A stretch of DNA of 64,000 nt from Armigeres subalbatus (GCF_024139115.2 NC_085141.1:397632042-397696041); one strand, 5' to 3'; counted from the first letter of the stretch, positions 23,505 to 34,488 are shown. The notes: generated by a model not told the origin, from the sequence alone. Program-made: numbers and translations.

Positions 23505-26500
23505 TTTGATATCGGTCTCCATTAAGAAGGTTGATCCACAGACCTTGACTCTTGGAGTTTGTAGACTACCTGGATACCACAGCAGCAAAAAGAACTATTT
23601 GGAATACAAACATATACCTACAAGGGGGCCACACAACTTGTTTATTCTTCAATAACTGCCTCCATTACTGAGGATGATCAACATACCTTGACTCTATGGA
23701 GTTCGTACACTACCTGGAGCAAGCCTGCAACTGCTGCAACAGGAGCTACTTGGAATGTAAACATATAACAAGAAGGGGTCACACAACTTGTGCACTCTTC
23801 GATAACTGTCTTTATTACTGAAGTTGATCCGTATTATTTGACTCTATGGAGTTCGTAGACTACCTGTAACTCACGACAACAACAAGAACTGCATGAAATA
23901 CGAGCATATGCCTAGAAAGGGTCTCCCAACTTTTTTTATTCTTCAATAACTGTCTCCATTACTGAGGTTAATCCACAGACCTTGACTCCATGGAGTTAGT
24001 AGACTACCTGGAGCCCACGACAACAACAAGAACTACTTGTAATACAAACATATTCCAACACGGGGTCACACAAGTTGTTTATTCTTCAATAACTTTCTCC
24101 ATTACGAAGGTTGATCAACAGACCTTGACTCTATGGAATTCGTAGACTACCTGGCACCAATAACAACATCAAGATCTACTTGGAATATACATATACCTAG
24201 AAGGGGTCACACAACTTGTTTATTCTTCAATAACTGCCTCCGTTACGGAGGTTGATCTACAGACTTTGACTCTATGAAATTCGTAGAAAACCTGGAGCCC
24301 ACGACATTAACAAGAAGTACTTGGAATATAAATATATACCAAGAAGAGGTTACACAACTCGTTTATTCTCAAATAACTGTCTTCATTACGAAGGTTGATC
24401 AACAGACCTTGACTCTATGGAGTTCGTCGACTACATGGCATCAATAACAACATCAAGAACTACAAGGAATACAAACATATACCTAGAAGGGGTCACACAA
24501 CTTGTTTATTTTCAAATAACTGCCTTCATTACGGAGGTTGATCAACAGACCGTGACTCTATGGAGTTCGTAGACTACATGGAGCCCACGACAACAACAAA
24601 AACTACTAGGAATACAAACATATACCAAAAAGGGTTCACACAACTTGTTTATTCTTAAATAACTGCCTCCATCACGTAGGTTAATCAACAGAACTTTACT
24701 CTACAGAGTTCGTGGACTACCTTGTATCAATGACAATATCAAGATCTCTTGGAATACGAATATATATCTAGAAGGGATCACACCACTTGTTTATTCTTCA
24801 ATAACTGCCTCCATTACGGAGGTTGATCAGCAGACCTTGACGCTATGGAGTTCGTAGACTATCTGGAGACCACGAGAGCAACAAGAACTACATGGAATAC
24901 AAATATATACCAAGAAGGGGTTACATAACTTGTTTATTCTCCAATAACTGCCTCCATTACGAAGGTTGATCCACAGACCTCGACTTTGTATACTACCTGG
25001 AGCCCACGACAACAACAAGAAGTACTCGGAATATGATTATATACCAAGAAGGAGTTACACAACTTGTTTATTCTCAAATAACTGTCTTCATTACGGAGGT
25101 TGATCAACAGACCTTGAGTCTATGGAGTTTGTAGACAACCTGGCATCAATGACAACATCAAAATCTTATTGAAATACAAATAGAAGGGGTCGCACAACTT
25201 GTTTATTCTTCAATAACTGCCTCCATTACGGAGGTTGATCAACAGACCTTGACTCTGTGGAGTTCGTAGACTACCTGGAGCCTACAACAACATCAAGAAC
25301 TACTTGGAATACAAACATATACCAAGAAGGGGTTACACAACTTGTTTATTCTCCAATAATTGTCTCCGTTACGGAGGTTGATCCACAGACCTTGACTCTA
25401 TGGAGTTGGTAAACTTCCTGGAGCCCACGACAACAACAAGAACTACTAGGAATACAAACATATACCCAGAAGGGGTCAAACAATTTGTTTATTCTTCAAT
25501 AACTGCCTCCATTACGGAGGTTGATCCACAGACCTTGACTATATGGAGCTCGTAGACCACCTGGCATCAATGACAATATCAAGATCTAAGATCTAATACA
25601 AATATATACCTAGAAGGGGTCGCACAACTTGTTAATTCTTCAATAACTGCCTCCATTACGGAAGTTGATCCATAGACCTTGACTCTGTGGAGTTCGTAGA
25701 CTACCTGGAGCCTAAGACAACAACAAGAACTACTAGGAATACAAACATATACCAAGAATGGGTTACACAACTTGTTTATTCTCCAATAACTGTCTCCGTT
25801 ACGGAGGTTGATCCACAGACCTTGACTTTATGGAGTTGGTAAACTTCCTGGAGCCCACGACAACAACAAGAACTACTAGGAATACATACATGTACCCAGA
25901 AGGGGTCACACCACTTGTTTATTCTTCAATAACTGCCTCCAGTACGGAGGTTGATCCACAGACCTTGACTCTATGGAGTTCGTAGACTACCTGGCATCAA
26001 TGACAACATCAAGATCTACTTGAAATGTAAATATTTACCTAGAAGGGGTCGCACAACTTGTTTATTCTTCAATAACTGCCTCCATTACGGAGGTTGATCC
26101 ACAGACCTTGACTCTGTGGAGTTCGTAGACTACCTGGAGCCTACGACAACAACAAGAACTACTAGGAATACAAACATATACCAAGAAGGGGTTACACATC
26201 TTGTTTATTCTCCAATAAATGTCTCCGTTACGAAGGTTGATCCACATACCTCGACTCTATGGAGTTGGTAAACTTCCTGAAGCCCACGACAACAACAAGA
26301 ACTACAAGGAATACAAACATATACCCAGAAGGGGTCACACAACTGGTCTATTTTTTAATAACTGCCTCTATTAAGGAGGTTGATCCACAGACCTTGACCC
26401 TATGGAATTCGTACACTACCTGGCATCAATGACAACATTTAGATCTACTTGAAATACAAATATATACCTAGAAGGAGTCGCACAACTTGTTTATTCTTCA

Positions 26501-27130
26501 ATAACTGCCTCCATTACGGAGGTTGATCCACAGACCTTGACTCTGTGGAGTTCGTAGACTACCTGGAGCCTACGACAACAACAAGAACTACTTGGAATAC
26601 AAACATATACCAAGAAGGGGTTACACAACTTGTTTATTCTCCAATAACTGTCTCCGTTACGGAGGTTGATCCACAGGCCTTGACTTTATGGAGTTGATAA
26701 GCTTCCTGGAGCCCACGAGAACAACAAGAACTACTAGGAATACAAACATATACCCAGAAGGGGTCACACAATTTGTTTATTCTTCAATAACTGCCTCCAT
26801 TACGGAGATTGATCCACAGACCTTGACTCTATGGAGTTCGTAGACTACCTGGCATCAATGACCTCATCAAGATCTACTTGAAATACAAATATATACCTAG
26901 AAGGGGTCGCACAACTTGTTTATTGTTCAATAACTGCCTCCATTACGGAGGTTGATCCACAGACCTTGACTCTGTGGAGTTCGTAGACTTCCTGGAGCCC
27001 ACGACAACAACAAGAACTACTTGGAATACAAACATATACCTAGAAGGGGTCACACAACTTGTTTATTCTTCAATAACTGTCTCCTTTACGAAGGTTGATC
27101 AACAGATCTTGACTGTGTGGAGTTCGTAGA
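23505..27130. repeat. Satellite B, ~143-bp unit in a ~429-bp trimer
   Basis: About 25 tandem copies of a 143-144-bp unit, with landmarks TTGATCCACAGACCTTGACT, GACTACCTGG, ACACAACTTGTTTATTCTTC and AACTGCCTCCATTACGGAGG. In the right half three monomer types alternate regularly. The type with CATCAATGACAACATC recurs at 25144, 25565, 25995, 26424 and 26853, spacings of 421, 430, 429 and 429. The left half (23505-25100) is more diverged and less regular. It is unrelated to satellite A as far as I can see. Confidence 0.92.
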
Positions 27131-28106
27131 TCATGACCACCGCTAATACCACTTCGCATGCAAGCCTATATTCTGTTTCTGGAACATCCGTAGTACTTAG
27201 ATCTTCTAAAAACAACGTTTGAAACTTATACAATTTTGCCTCATATAAATGCTTCAAACTTTTTTTACGCTCCTATAGGGCGTTAAAAGAGGAAGCGTTA
27301 TTTCGAATTCGGAGCGTAAAAGGAGGGAGGGTTGTTTGGAATTTTGAGCGTATAAAGAGGGGCGTAAAAAAAGGAGCGCAAAAGGAGAGAGCGTAAAAAT
27401 ATAGGTTTTACAGTAATATGTGTTGTTCCAGGTTAGGCCCGTTTTGTGTGAACGAAACACAAAATTGTGTGAATGACTTTAAGCGTGTAGATGAATGGGC
27501 TCGCTTGTATGAAAATGTCAACTACGCATGGTTAGAAGGGTTAGAAGCGCGCGCAAACAAGGCATTGATTTACTGCACCCAGTATGAAGAGAAAACTTAT
27601 GACACGTGATATGGTTCATATACATATCAGAGACTAGGGACTGAATTATTTAAATTAACGATTTGAGAAACGTTATCAACAAAATGTAACTTAGAATTAT
27701 GAATAGAAAATAATGTTGAGTTTGTTTTTGTATAGAAATAAATGTGATGGTTCTAAATGAACTCCTAGACTTCAAAACTAGACGGTCAGAAAAAGCGTAA
27801 TAAATGTTATTAGTTTAAAATTGTCGGTTTTTCAATAGAAATTATTACCTCACTGTAGCTAAACATTTTAAAAATTGCAAAGAAAGGTAAATAGATGAAT
27901 GATGAATGAATGAATAAATTAATGAATGACATAAATTTTTCAAATTTTTGAACAATAATTAAAATAATAATATTAACCATTATGTTTTATTATATGTAGC
28001 ATTAAAGAACTGAAGAGCTGATCCAAGGAGCTGACTCTTTTCAATGAGCTGAACGGATCAGATCCGCTCACTGCAATGAGCTGTTTTGCCCATCTCTAGT
28101 TTCGAG

Positions 28107-28582
28107 AGTCCAACATTTTAAAATATAACCGGCGTCATCGAGGAAAGGTGTGAAAAAATGTTTTTATCAAGGGTTGTTGTTTATGATGAGGCATTTATAC
28201 ATAAATGTGGCACGTTTAGCAGATACTTCGTCTGCTGAGTTCGTTTTAGATCGTGTCCATCTCCGTTCTTCACGTTTCGGTGTCTCTATAATTTCTCCCA
28301 CGCGAGAGAAACAAACGGACGATATCGGTGTGGGTCTTTGTGAGTTATTCCAAATAATCCGTTGACTAAATTAATGATTTCGTGTGTGTTACTTCTACGT
28401 GAAGTTAAACGATTTACAATGATATGGAAATGCTAATATCATCTTCCAAACTTGGACGTACATGTTCATGATAGCATTAGAGGCGAAAGTATAGAATTGA
28501 TAGTTCCGTTAGGATACGGCAGGCATGAAGAATGTTTTTATAGAAGTCGATTTGAAAGCGAGCGGAGGGCAATATTTGTGAT
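28107..28582. other. Tetraspanin intron, unassigned
   Basis: Nothing recognised. A 71-codon ORF at 28150-28365 has no domain I can name. Confidence 0.5.
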
Positions 28583-28756
28583 GGCACATATCACACGACC
28601 TTCCTTCTGCCAAGCTCCCGTATGAAGGGGGAGGGAAGAATATCAGTGTGGAAGCTGAGATGGAAGCCAGTGGAGATATATCAGCTTCCACACTGATATT
28701 CTTCCCTCCCCCTTCATACGGGAGCTTGGCAGAAGGAAGGTCGTGTGATATGTGCC
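28583..28756. repeat. Perfect hairpin, 76-bp arms, 22-nt loop
   Basis: The left arm at 28583-28658 (GGCACATATCACACGACC...) and the right arm at 28681-28756 are exact reverse complements over 76 bases, separated by 22 bases. The symmetry ends sharply at both outer edges. If transcribed from either strand (the host intron would be read on minus), it would give a fully paired RNA stem. Confidence 0.97.
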
Positions 28757-28781
28757 GGGCTACTTTTGCTTTCGTAGCTAC

Positions 28782-28941
28782 CATAGGGGTCGTACACTTA
28801 TTACGTAAGCAATTTTCTGGGTTTTTTACCCCCTCCCCCTTGTAAGATTTTTTCATACAAATGATTTTTATTTATATGAATCGTAAGATATTGACCAACC
28901 CCCTCCCCCATAAGTGCTTACGTAATATGTGTACGGCCCCA
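28782..28941. mobile_element. 160-bp MITE, GGGGYCGTACAC termini
   Basis: Inverted ends, GGGGTCGTACACTTATTACG on the left and the complement of GGGGCCGTACACATATTACG on the right. A 7-bp direct repeat TAGCTAC (28775-28781 and 28942-28948) marks the target site. The middle has CCCCCTCCCCC-type runs on both sides. It is non-coding, and the duplication length leaves the superfamily open (hAT-like 8 bp with one base lost is possible). Confidence 0.78.
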
Positions 28942-29039
28942 TAGCTACTTTGACTTCACCAACAAGAAACATTTCGGCCTCAAGAACTCTCCTTGACAAC
29001 ATTTCGGCCTCCTTGTAATTCTTCCTTACTTAGAAACCC

Positions 29040-31335
29040 CTCACTAAATACTTTTTAGGGTATTTATGAGGAAATTCCTTGAAGATTTCTTTTTTTCTCT
29101 CCAAGTTTTTCTTCTAGACATTCCTTAGGCTATTCTTCCAGACAAATCTCTGGCGTTTCGTTTTGGAATGAAACCGAAAGTTCTTTCAAGAATACATACG
29201 GTATTTCCTCTCAAAATTCCAACAGAAGATTCCTCAGAAATATATGACAGAAGTCCTCCGATTTCACTCCTCAATTTTACTTGTAAATCTATAAGAAATT
29301 CGTTCGGAAATTCTTCTAGGAACTTCTCCGGGCATTCCTCCAGGAACTCTTCTTTTAATTCCTCCAGGATAACTTCCAGGATTTTTTCCATGAATATCTT
29401 CATAAACTCATTAGCCATCATTATTTCATTCTGGAACTTTTTTCACAATTACTTCAGAATATCGTTCAAGAATTCCTCCAGAAATTTCTTTAGGAAAATC
29501 TTCCTGGTATTTCTCCAGGAATTCCTTCAGGAATTTCTCCGGGAATTTTTCCGTGGAATTGTCCTAGAATTTTTTTCCGGACTCGAAATTTACTCCAGAA
29601 TTCCATTCGGAAATTAATTTGAGTGTTCCGCCAGGATATCTTCCAAGAGTTCTTCCAAGATTTTCTTCAGAACAAACCCCCGGAAATTCATCCGGTAATT
29701 TCTTCAGCAATTCATTTGGGAATACTTTCAGAATTATATCTGGGAATTTCTGCATTAATTACTCCTGGTTTTTTTTCCGGGAATTCCTTCAGATATTTCT
29801 TCGGAAATTCCTTCAGAAACATCTCCAGGAATTATTTCAGGATTTCTTTGTGGGAATTCCTCCGGAAATGCTTGTGGGAGTTTTTCGGGGATCTCCTCCA
29901 GGAGTTTTACCAAGAGTTCCTCCGGGAAACCCTCCAGGAACTTCACAGGGATTTGTTGGAGGATATATAGCAGGAATTTCACGGGAAATGGGTTTTCGGA
30001 AGCTGCTCTAGAAATTCAACTCCGAATATTCCACCGGCTATTTCTCTGAAAATTCCCCCGGAGTTCCACCGGTAGTTTCTCGGGTAATTCATTCAGGATT
30101 TCTTTCAGGAATTCATTTAGGCTTTTTTAGGAATTTATCTAGAAATTCCTCGAGAAGTTCTTCGGAGGATTTCTCCGGGAGGTCCTTTAAGAATGCTTAC
30201 GGAAGTTCATTTGGGAGTTTATCCAGGAGTTCTTACGAGAGTTCCTCCAGGATTTCCTCCGGAAATTCTTCCTGTAGTTCTTCAAGAAGTTCCACCGGAA
30301 GATCCTCCGAGAATTCCTGCGATAATTTCTCCGGAAATTCCTCCAGAAATTCTTCCGGAAATTACTCTGGGTGTTTCTCGGGAGTGACTCCTCAGAGGAA
30401 CACCCAGAGGAACTGCCGGTGAAACTCCTGGAGGAATTCCCGAAGGAACTGCCGGAGGAGCTCCCGTAAGAACTAACGGGGGAGTTTCAAGAGGAACTCT
30501 TAGAATAATTCTTAGAGGACCTCCCAGAGGAACTCCAAGAGAAACTATCGGAAGAGCTTCGGGAAGAATTTCCAGCTAAATTTCTGAAGAAAGCCTAAAT
30601 GATTTACTGGAAGAGCAACTGGTGGAACTCCCTGAGGAATTCCCGAAGAAACTCTCGAATGAACTGCCGGTGGAGTTCCCGGAGGAGCTCTCGGAGGAAT
30701 TCTCGAAGGAACTTCTGGAGGAATTTCTGAAGAAACTCCCGGGAGAATTTTCAAAGGAACCCCCGGAGGAAATGCCAGTGAAACTATCAACAAGAATTCT
30801 CGGAAAAAATCTTGGAGAATTCATCTTATAGGCAAGTTCGTGGAAATCTAAAAGTTTCCACCGGAATTCTTTCAGGTTTTTTGGAAATTAATCAAGAATT
30901 CCTCCGAAAATTCCATTGTTGATTTCATTTTCGGTGGCATTTCTGGAGAAATTCTTTGAAATTTTCCCAAGAAATTATTCTAAACTTTCAGGGAAAATTT
31001 TATGGACTTTACACAAGAAATTCGAAGATTTTTCGCAAATTTTTCAGGAATGATTACTGGCAATTCTGCGGAATTTCCACGGTGCAACTTTTCAGGAACT
31101 TGCATGAGAAACAGCACGAAAGAATTATCTGAAGAGTTCCCTGCAGAACTTATTAATGAGTTCGTGAAGGATTTCGTGGAGTAAATAATGGTGGAATTTT
31201 CGGCTCAATTCCCGGCGAAATTTATGGTGGAATTCCTGAAGACATTGCCGAAGAAGTTGCTGGAGGCTGATAGAATTCCGGATAAAATGACTGGAGCAAT
31301 TGTCAAAGGAATTCCAGGAGGAAGCTTGCATATTA
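29040..31335. repeat. Degenerate GAATTCCTCCAGG array that switches strand at 30385
   Basis: About 2.3 kb of loosely periodic 12- to 15-bp words. Left of about 30385 they read AATTCCTCCAGGAATT and TTCTTCCGG; right of it the same words appear as complement (GAGGAACTCCCGGAGG). At the turning point a small hairpin pairs CTCTGGGTGTTTCTC (about 30367) with GAGGAACACCCAGAG (about 30396) with one mismatch. Open frames in several phases on both strands (for example 29168-29617 and 29619-30011) come from the low-complexity words. Divergence is high, so this array is old. Confidence 0.85.
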
Positions 31336-31989
31336 TTTTTTCTGCCTATTTTATAATAAATTTTATTTCAGAGAGGATTTGCTTAGAAATGCAGATGTAT
31401 GGTTCTTGTTTTTTAAAACTTATGGAAAAATGAAGGAAATGTTATAAAATATTTGTTGTAGTAGATTTCATATTTTTTCTGAAAATAAATAAGTTTGTAA
31501 ATAATTTCGGTGTGAATGCGAAACGTTCATTGGCGTTGCGTTTCATTACTAAACGCTAACTTCAACGCCCAGCGTTACGCACTATTGTGATCCAGCCTTT
31601 ACTGTTGGCTGTGGATTTGGTTTCAAAGTTTCTGGAATTCAAAAGGAAATAGTGCCAATATTCATGTGTTTTTATAAAACTACTTAAAAAATAACAATTC
31701 TGAAGACCTAAAAAAGTTAACAGTTAAAAGTGTTTTCTCGTGTTTAAGACAGCAAAACGATCGCGCGATCTGCCGAAATATTGTGTTCTGCATTGCGCGT
31801 CCGGTAATAAAGTTAATCACTTCAGTGCGTGTTTTCTCTTGTTTCGGACAGCAGCTGACTGGCAGCAGATGAAGAGAAAGGGAAATTTTTTTTCTTGTCC
31901 TGTCGTGTTTCTCCAGTAAGCAGAGCGATCGGCCGGTCGTGGAAGTTTAGTTTTGCTTTGGCGGAAATATGAAGATGATGTTAGTCACA
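31336..31989. other. Unassigned intron, possible BEL-like leader
   Basis: No gene recognised. Around 31725-31900 a segment GTGTTTTCTCKTGTTT...GACAGCA occurs twice in tandem about 100 bp apart, as in some LTR or leader regions. The BEL-like fragment follows directly. Confidence 0.35.
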
Positions 31990-32290
31990 AACTTCATCTG
32001 TTGGTTCTCTGTGTAGTTTCAGCAATAACGGAGTAGCGGTCAATCATGCTCATCCTCATGCTATAAGGTGATACTCTGTCGACTTTAGCTGAGCATACCA
32101 TATTAATCGAATCTTTGAAGGTTTCTTTGGGTTGATTCTTGCTCCCAGCATGACATGCGCCGAGGGTCGACTGATGCTGGTTCACTTACTGTTGTTCTGT
32201 GGGCGTATCCTTTGTTCACGTACTCTTGAATTTGTCTTTGGAGTGCATCATTCAGAGCAGGATCTTTACTCATTCTGCGTTACAAACACT
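31990..32290 (-). pseudogene. BEL/Pao-like RT fragment
   Basis: Read on the minus strand from about 32280, a stretch with acidic and Gln-rich residues leads into a Y-V-N-K-G-Y-A-H segment. Further on there is an S-A-K-V-D segment near 32085-32070 that recalls the F-D-A-S-A-K-V-x-G motif of BEL/Pao reverse transcriptases. At least one frameshift and the loss of the intervening residues make it non-functional. The motif is short and the match is from memory; another LTR clade is possible. Confidence 0.45.
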
Positions 32291-32413
32291 GGAACCTCCT
32301 AAAGGTCATGGAGTAACTGTTTGATAACTTCGTTAACACCAAACCTCCACAGAAGACCTGACTCATATCTTTCATAAGAAAATTATTTTGAGCTTTTTAG
32401 TGGAATGTTTTCA

Positions 32414-32644
32414 CCTGTCATAAGACGAGTTTGAACAATCCCATTGAATTCCACCACTTAATTGTATCCTGACAGATACGTATTTCGACCTCAACAGTAA
32501 GGCCGTCTTCAGTGTCTTGTACTTGACTCGACTTAGTGTCAGACACTGAAGACGGCCTTACTGTTGAGGTCGAAATACGTATCTGTCAGGATACAATTAA
32601 GTGGTGGAATTCAATGGGATTGTTTAAACTCGTCTTATGACAGG
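32414..32644. mobile_element. Foldback element, 104-bp arms, 23-bp spacer
   Basis: The left arm at 32414-32517 (CCTGTCATAAGACGAG...) and right arm at 32541-32644 are inverted copies with a single mismatch (GTTTGAAC against GTTTAAAC). Both carry the variant TATCCTGACAG, whereas the other family copies in the window read TATCTTGACAG. The spacer contains ACTTGACTCGACTT. Sequence outside the left arm (32380-32413, AAGAAAATTATTTTGAGC...) also belongs to the family, see 33803 and 34442-34488. Confidence 0.88.
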
Positions 32645-32752
32645 TCATATCTTTCGCCAAGTGATGGTTCGTTTCCCGAGTAGAAGAAATTGGCTAAATA
32701 ATACTTAATTATGTTATTGATACCATACTCTGTTATGAACTAGTCCTGCATA

Positions 32753-32941
32753 AGAGGTAAAATACCAAAGGAATAATACCAAAAATGAATATGCACAATG
32801 CTTGAGCCATAACAAACTCAGTTATTAAATTGAATTTCAATACCAAATGCGTATCCAATTATTATTCGTTTGATATTGAAATGTTATTCCTCAAGTATTC
32901 TGCATACAAGTTTTTGGTATTATTTTTGGTATTTTACCTCT
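32753..32941. mobile_element. Short MITE, AGAGGTAAAATACCA termini, TA target
   Basis: AGAGGTAAAATACCAAAGG on the left is inverted on the right as TTGGTATTTTACCTCT, with a second inverted ATACCAAAA word just inside. Both ends are flanked by TA (32751-32752 and 32942-32943). About 190 bp long and non-coding. Confidence 0.6.
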
Positions 32942-32944
32942 TAT

Positions 32945-33654
32945 CTAACGCTAAATCATACCAATTTATGTTATCGAGGTCGTCACTCCTGCTCGGGTTC
33001 AATATGTCCAGTGCTTGTCGCTCTTCTTGCTTGGAAGACTATTCACTGGTGAACGAGCGTGAAATGTGCGTCAATTGCTTCTTCCATTTTACTTTGACCA
33101 CCGCACTCACAGATATTTATGTTTCCTGGATGTCTTATTTTTCTCCGCCATAGATACATCAACTCAAGTGTGTTTTAGCGCCACTGGATGCCCTTCTTCT
33201 CCTTTGCACACTTTCAACGGTAGAGCTAGCTAAAGATGAGCAATGCCAATCAGGAATCGTGGAGTTGCGATACTGTATTCCGCTATTGGAAATCCACGGA
33301 GATGGGAGTACCCAGCAAACACAAGATCGTATATCATAGCGAATATGTGTACAAAGTGAAGGCCATATACAGGGTATGTCCAAAATAACTGGGATAGGCA
33401 AATTCTGGGCATAATTAGATGTGTTGTAACTATGTCAATTATTGTCCGATTTTGACAATTCAGGGATGCCTGAACTAGAAATTTAATGTAGTTTAACTAT
33501 ATGTCCATGGAATCGATCATGGTCATTGGATACTTGAGATATTCCGGGTTTTTCGAAGGTAGGTTCAGGACCGTGATTTTGTGGTGGGTATTAGGATAAG
33601 TTGTGGTCAAAAACAGAATAATATTAGTAACCATAAATAAAGTGTAGTAAAGCC
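32945..33654. other. Unassigned intron
   Basis: No gene, RNA or repeat that I can name. Overlapping short ORFs lie on both strands (33159-33412 minus) without domains. Confidence 0.45.
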
Positions 33655-34123
33655 GCTCTCAGCAACATCAAGTTTCCACGGAGAAGAGACATTTCTTAAA
33701 ATTTTAATGTTTGATGTCGTAATTGAATGATTTTCCTGATATACATGTTCAGCTACCTTAGACCTAAACTCATTCAATTACGACATCAAACATTAAAATT
33801 TTGATAAGAAAATTATTTTGAGCTTTTTAGTGGAATGTCTTCACTTGTCATAAGACGAGTTAGTACAATCCCATTGAATTCCACCACTTAATTGTATCTT
33901 GACAGATACGTATTTCGACCTCAAATGTAAGGCCGTCTTCAGTGTCTCGTAGTCGAGTCAAGTACGAGACACTGAAGACGGCCTTACATTTGAGGTCGAA
34001 ATACGTATCTGTCAAGATACAATTAAGTGGTGGAATTCAATGGGATTGTACTAACTCGTCTTATGACAAATTAAAATTTTAAGAAATGTCTCTTCTCCGT
34101 GGAAACTTGATGTTGCTGAGAGC
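33655..34123. repeat. Nested palindromes, 54-bp outer arms
   Basis: The outer arms 33655-33708 (GCTCTCAGCAACATC...) and 34070-34123 are perfect inverted copies. Between them lie two more stems. The first pairs AATGTTTGATGTCGTAATTG at about 33705 with its complement at about 33775-33800. The second is a foldback of the CATAAGACGAG family with 107-bp arms, 33845-33951 and 33963-34069, separated by 11 bp. Both arms of the latter share changes (GTTAGTACAATCCC, CAAATGTAAGG) absent from the copies at 5195, 32414 and 34321. Confidence 0.9.
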
Positions 34124-34320
34124 TTGGAAATCTACCGACAGGTACAAACGCGGTTGTTGAATAAAGATCAAGGAAATGGTAGCTCCTGGCTCTTCAAGTT
34201 TATACCTAAGCATTAAGCGCATCAAGCGAGTAGAAATAAGCACCGTAGTAAGATAAGTACCTAGATAAATTATTATACCTACGCATAGTATAAATAGTGT
34301 AAGCTGCGATCATTTTTTTC

Positions 34321-34488
34321 AAGTCGAGTCAAGTACGAGACACTGAAGACGGCCTTACTGTTGAGGTCGAAATACGTATCTGTCAAGATACAATTAAGTG
34401 GTGGAATTCAATGGGATTGTATAAACTCGTCTTATGACAGGTGAAAACATTCCACTAAAAGCTCAAAATAATTTTCTTATCAAAATGT
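34321..34488 (-). mobile_element. Single arm of the CATAAGACGAG foldback family with outer end
   Basis: The complement of the left-arm sequence, including the outer part (ATTCCACTAAAAGCTCAAAATAATTTTCTTATC) that precedes the arm at 33803-33844. The partner arm is missing. It keeps the common family sequence (TTACTGTTGAGG, TATCTTGACAG) and so serves as an outgroup for the two paired copies. Confidence 0.8.

Larger units (their letters stand above)
17675..27413. mobile_element. Innermost TA-target element carrying two satellite arrays
   Basis: The termini are CTGCAAAACCT on the left and AGGTTTTACAG on the right, inverted with one difference and flanked by TA (17673-17674 and 27414-27415). Both subterminal regions (17690-17830 and 27265-27395) are packed with the word GAGCGTAAAA and GAGGGAGCG in the same orientation, which ties the two ends together as one element. 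Between them lie satellite A (18115-22725), a LINE fragment (22726-23504) and satellite B (23505-27130). No transposase was recognised. The 9.7-kb length is almost wholly tandem repeat. Confidence 0.68.
17186..27487. mobile_element. TA-target element with CACGCTTAAAGT termini, nested in the hAT
   Basis: The left end CACGCTTAAAGT (17186-17197) and right end ACTTTAAGCGTG (27476-27487) are perfect 12-bp inverted repeats, imperfect to about 22 bp, flanked by TA on both sides (17184-17185 and 27488-27489). That suits a Tc1/mariner-type or other TA-target MITE. Its own sequence is 17186-17674 and 27414-27487, about 560 bp without coding capacity. A further element is inserted near its right end. 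Confidence 0.72.
16355..28098. mobile_element. hAT-type element, expanded to 11.7 kb by nested insertions
   Basis: The ends are inverted, TAGAGATGGGC on the left and GCCCATCTCTA on the right. They fit the hAT terminal pattern and are flanked by a perfect 8-bp target duplication, GTTTCGAG (16347-16354 and 28099-28106). Both ends carry repeated GAGCTG/CAGCTC words in the first 100 bp or so, as hAT subterminal repeats often do. Its own sequence is only 16355-17185 and about 27490-28098 (about 1.4 kb), and no transposase was recognised there, so it was probably a non-autonomous element. Everything between is a later insertion (17186-27487). It sits in the 25.8-kb tetraspanin intron. Confidence 0.85.

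Noticed and set aside
17571..27446. Direct repeat AGGTTAGGYCCGTTTT at 17571 and 27431 as an LTR pair
   Set aside because: Only 16 bases match and the flanks diverge at once, so it is more likely shared subterminal sequence or chance.
29168..30831. ORFs on both strands with repeated F, S, N, E and L
   Set aside because: Low-complexity GAATTCC-type words produce open frames on both strands at once.
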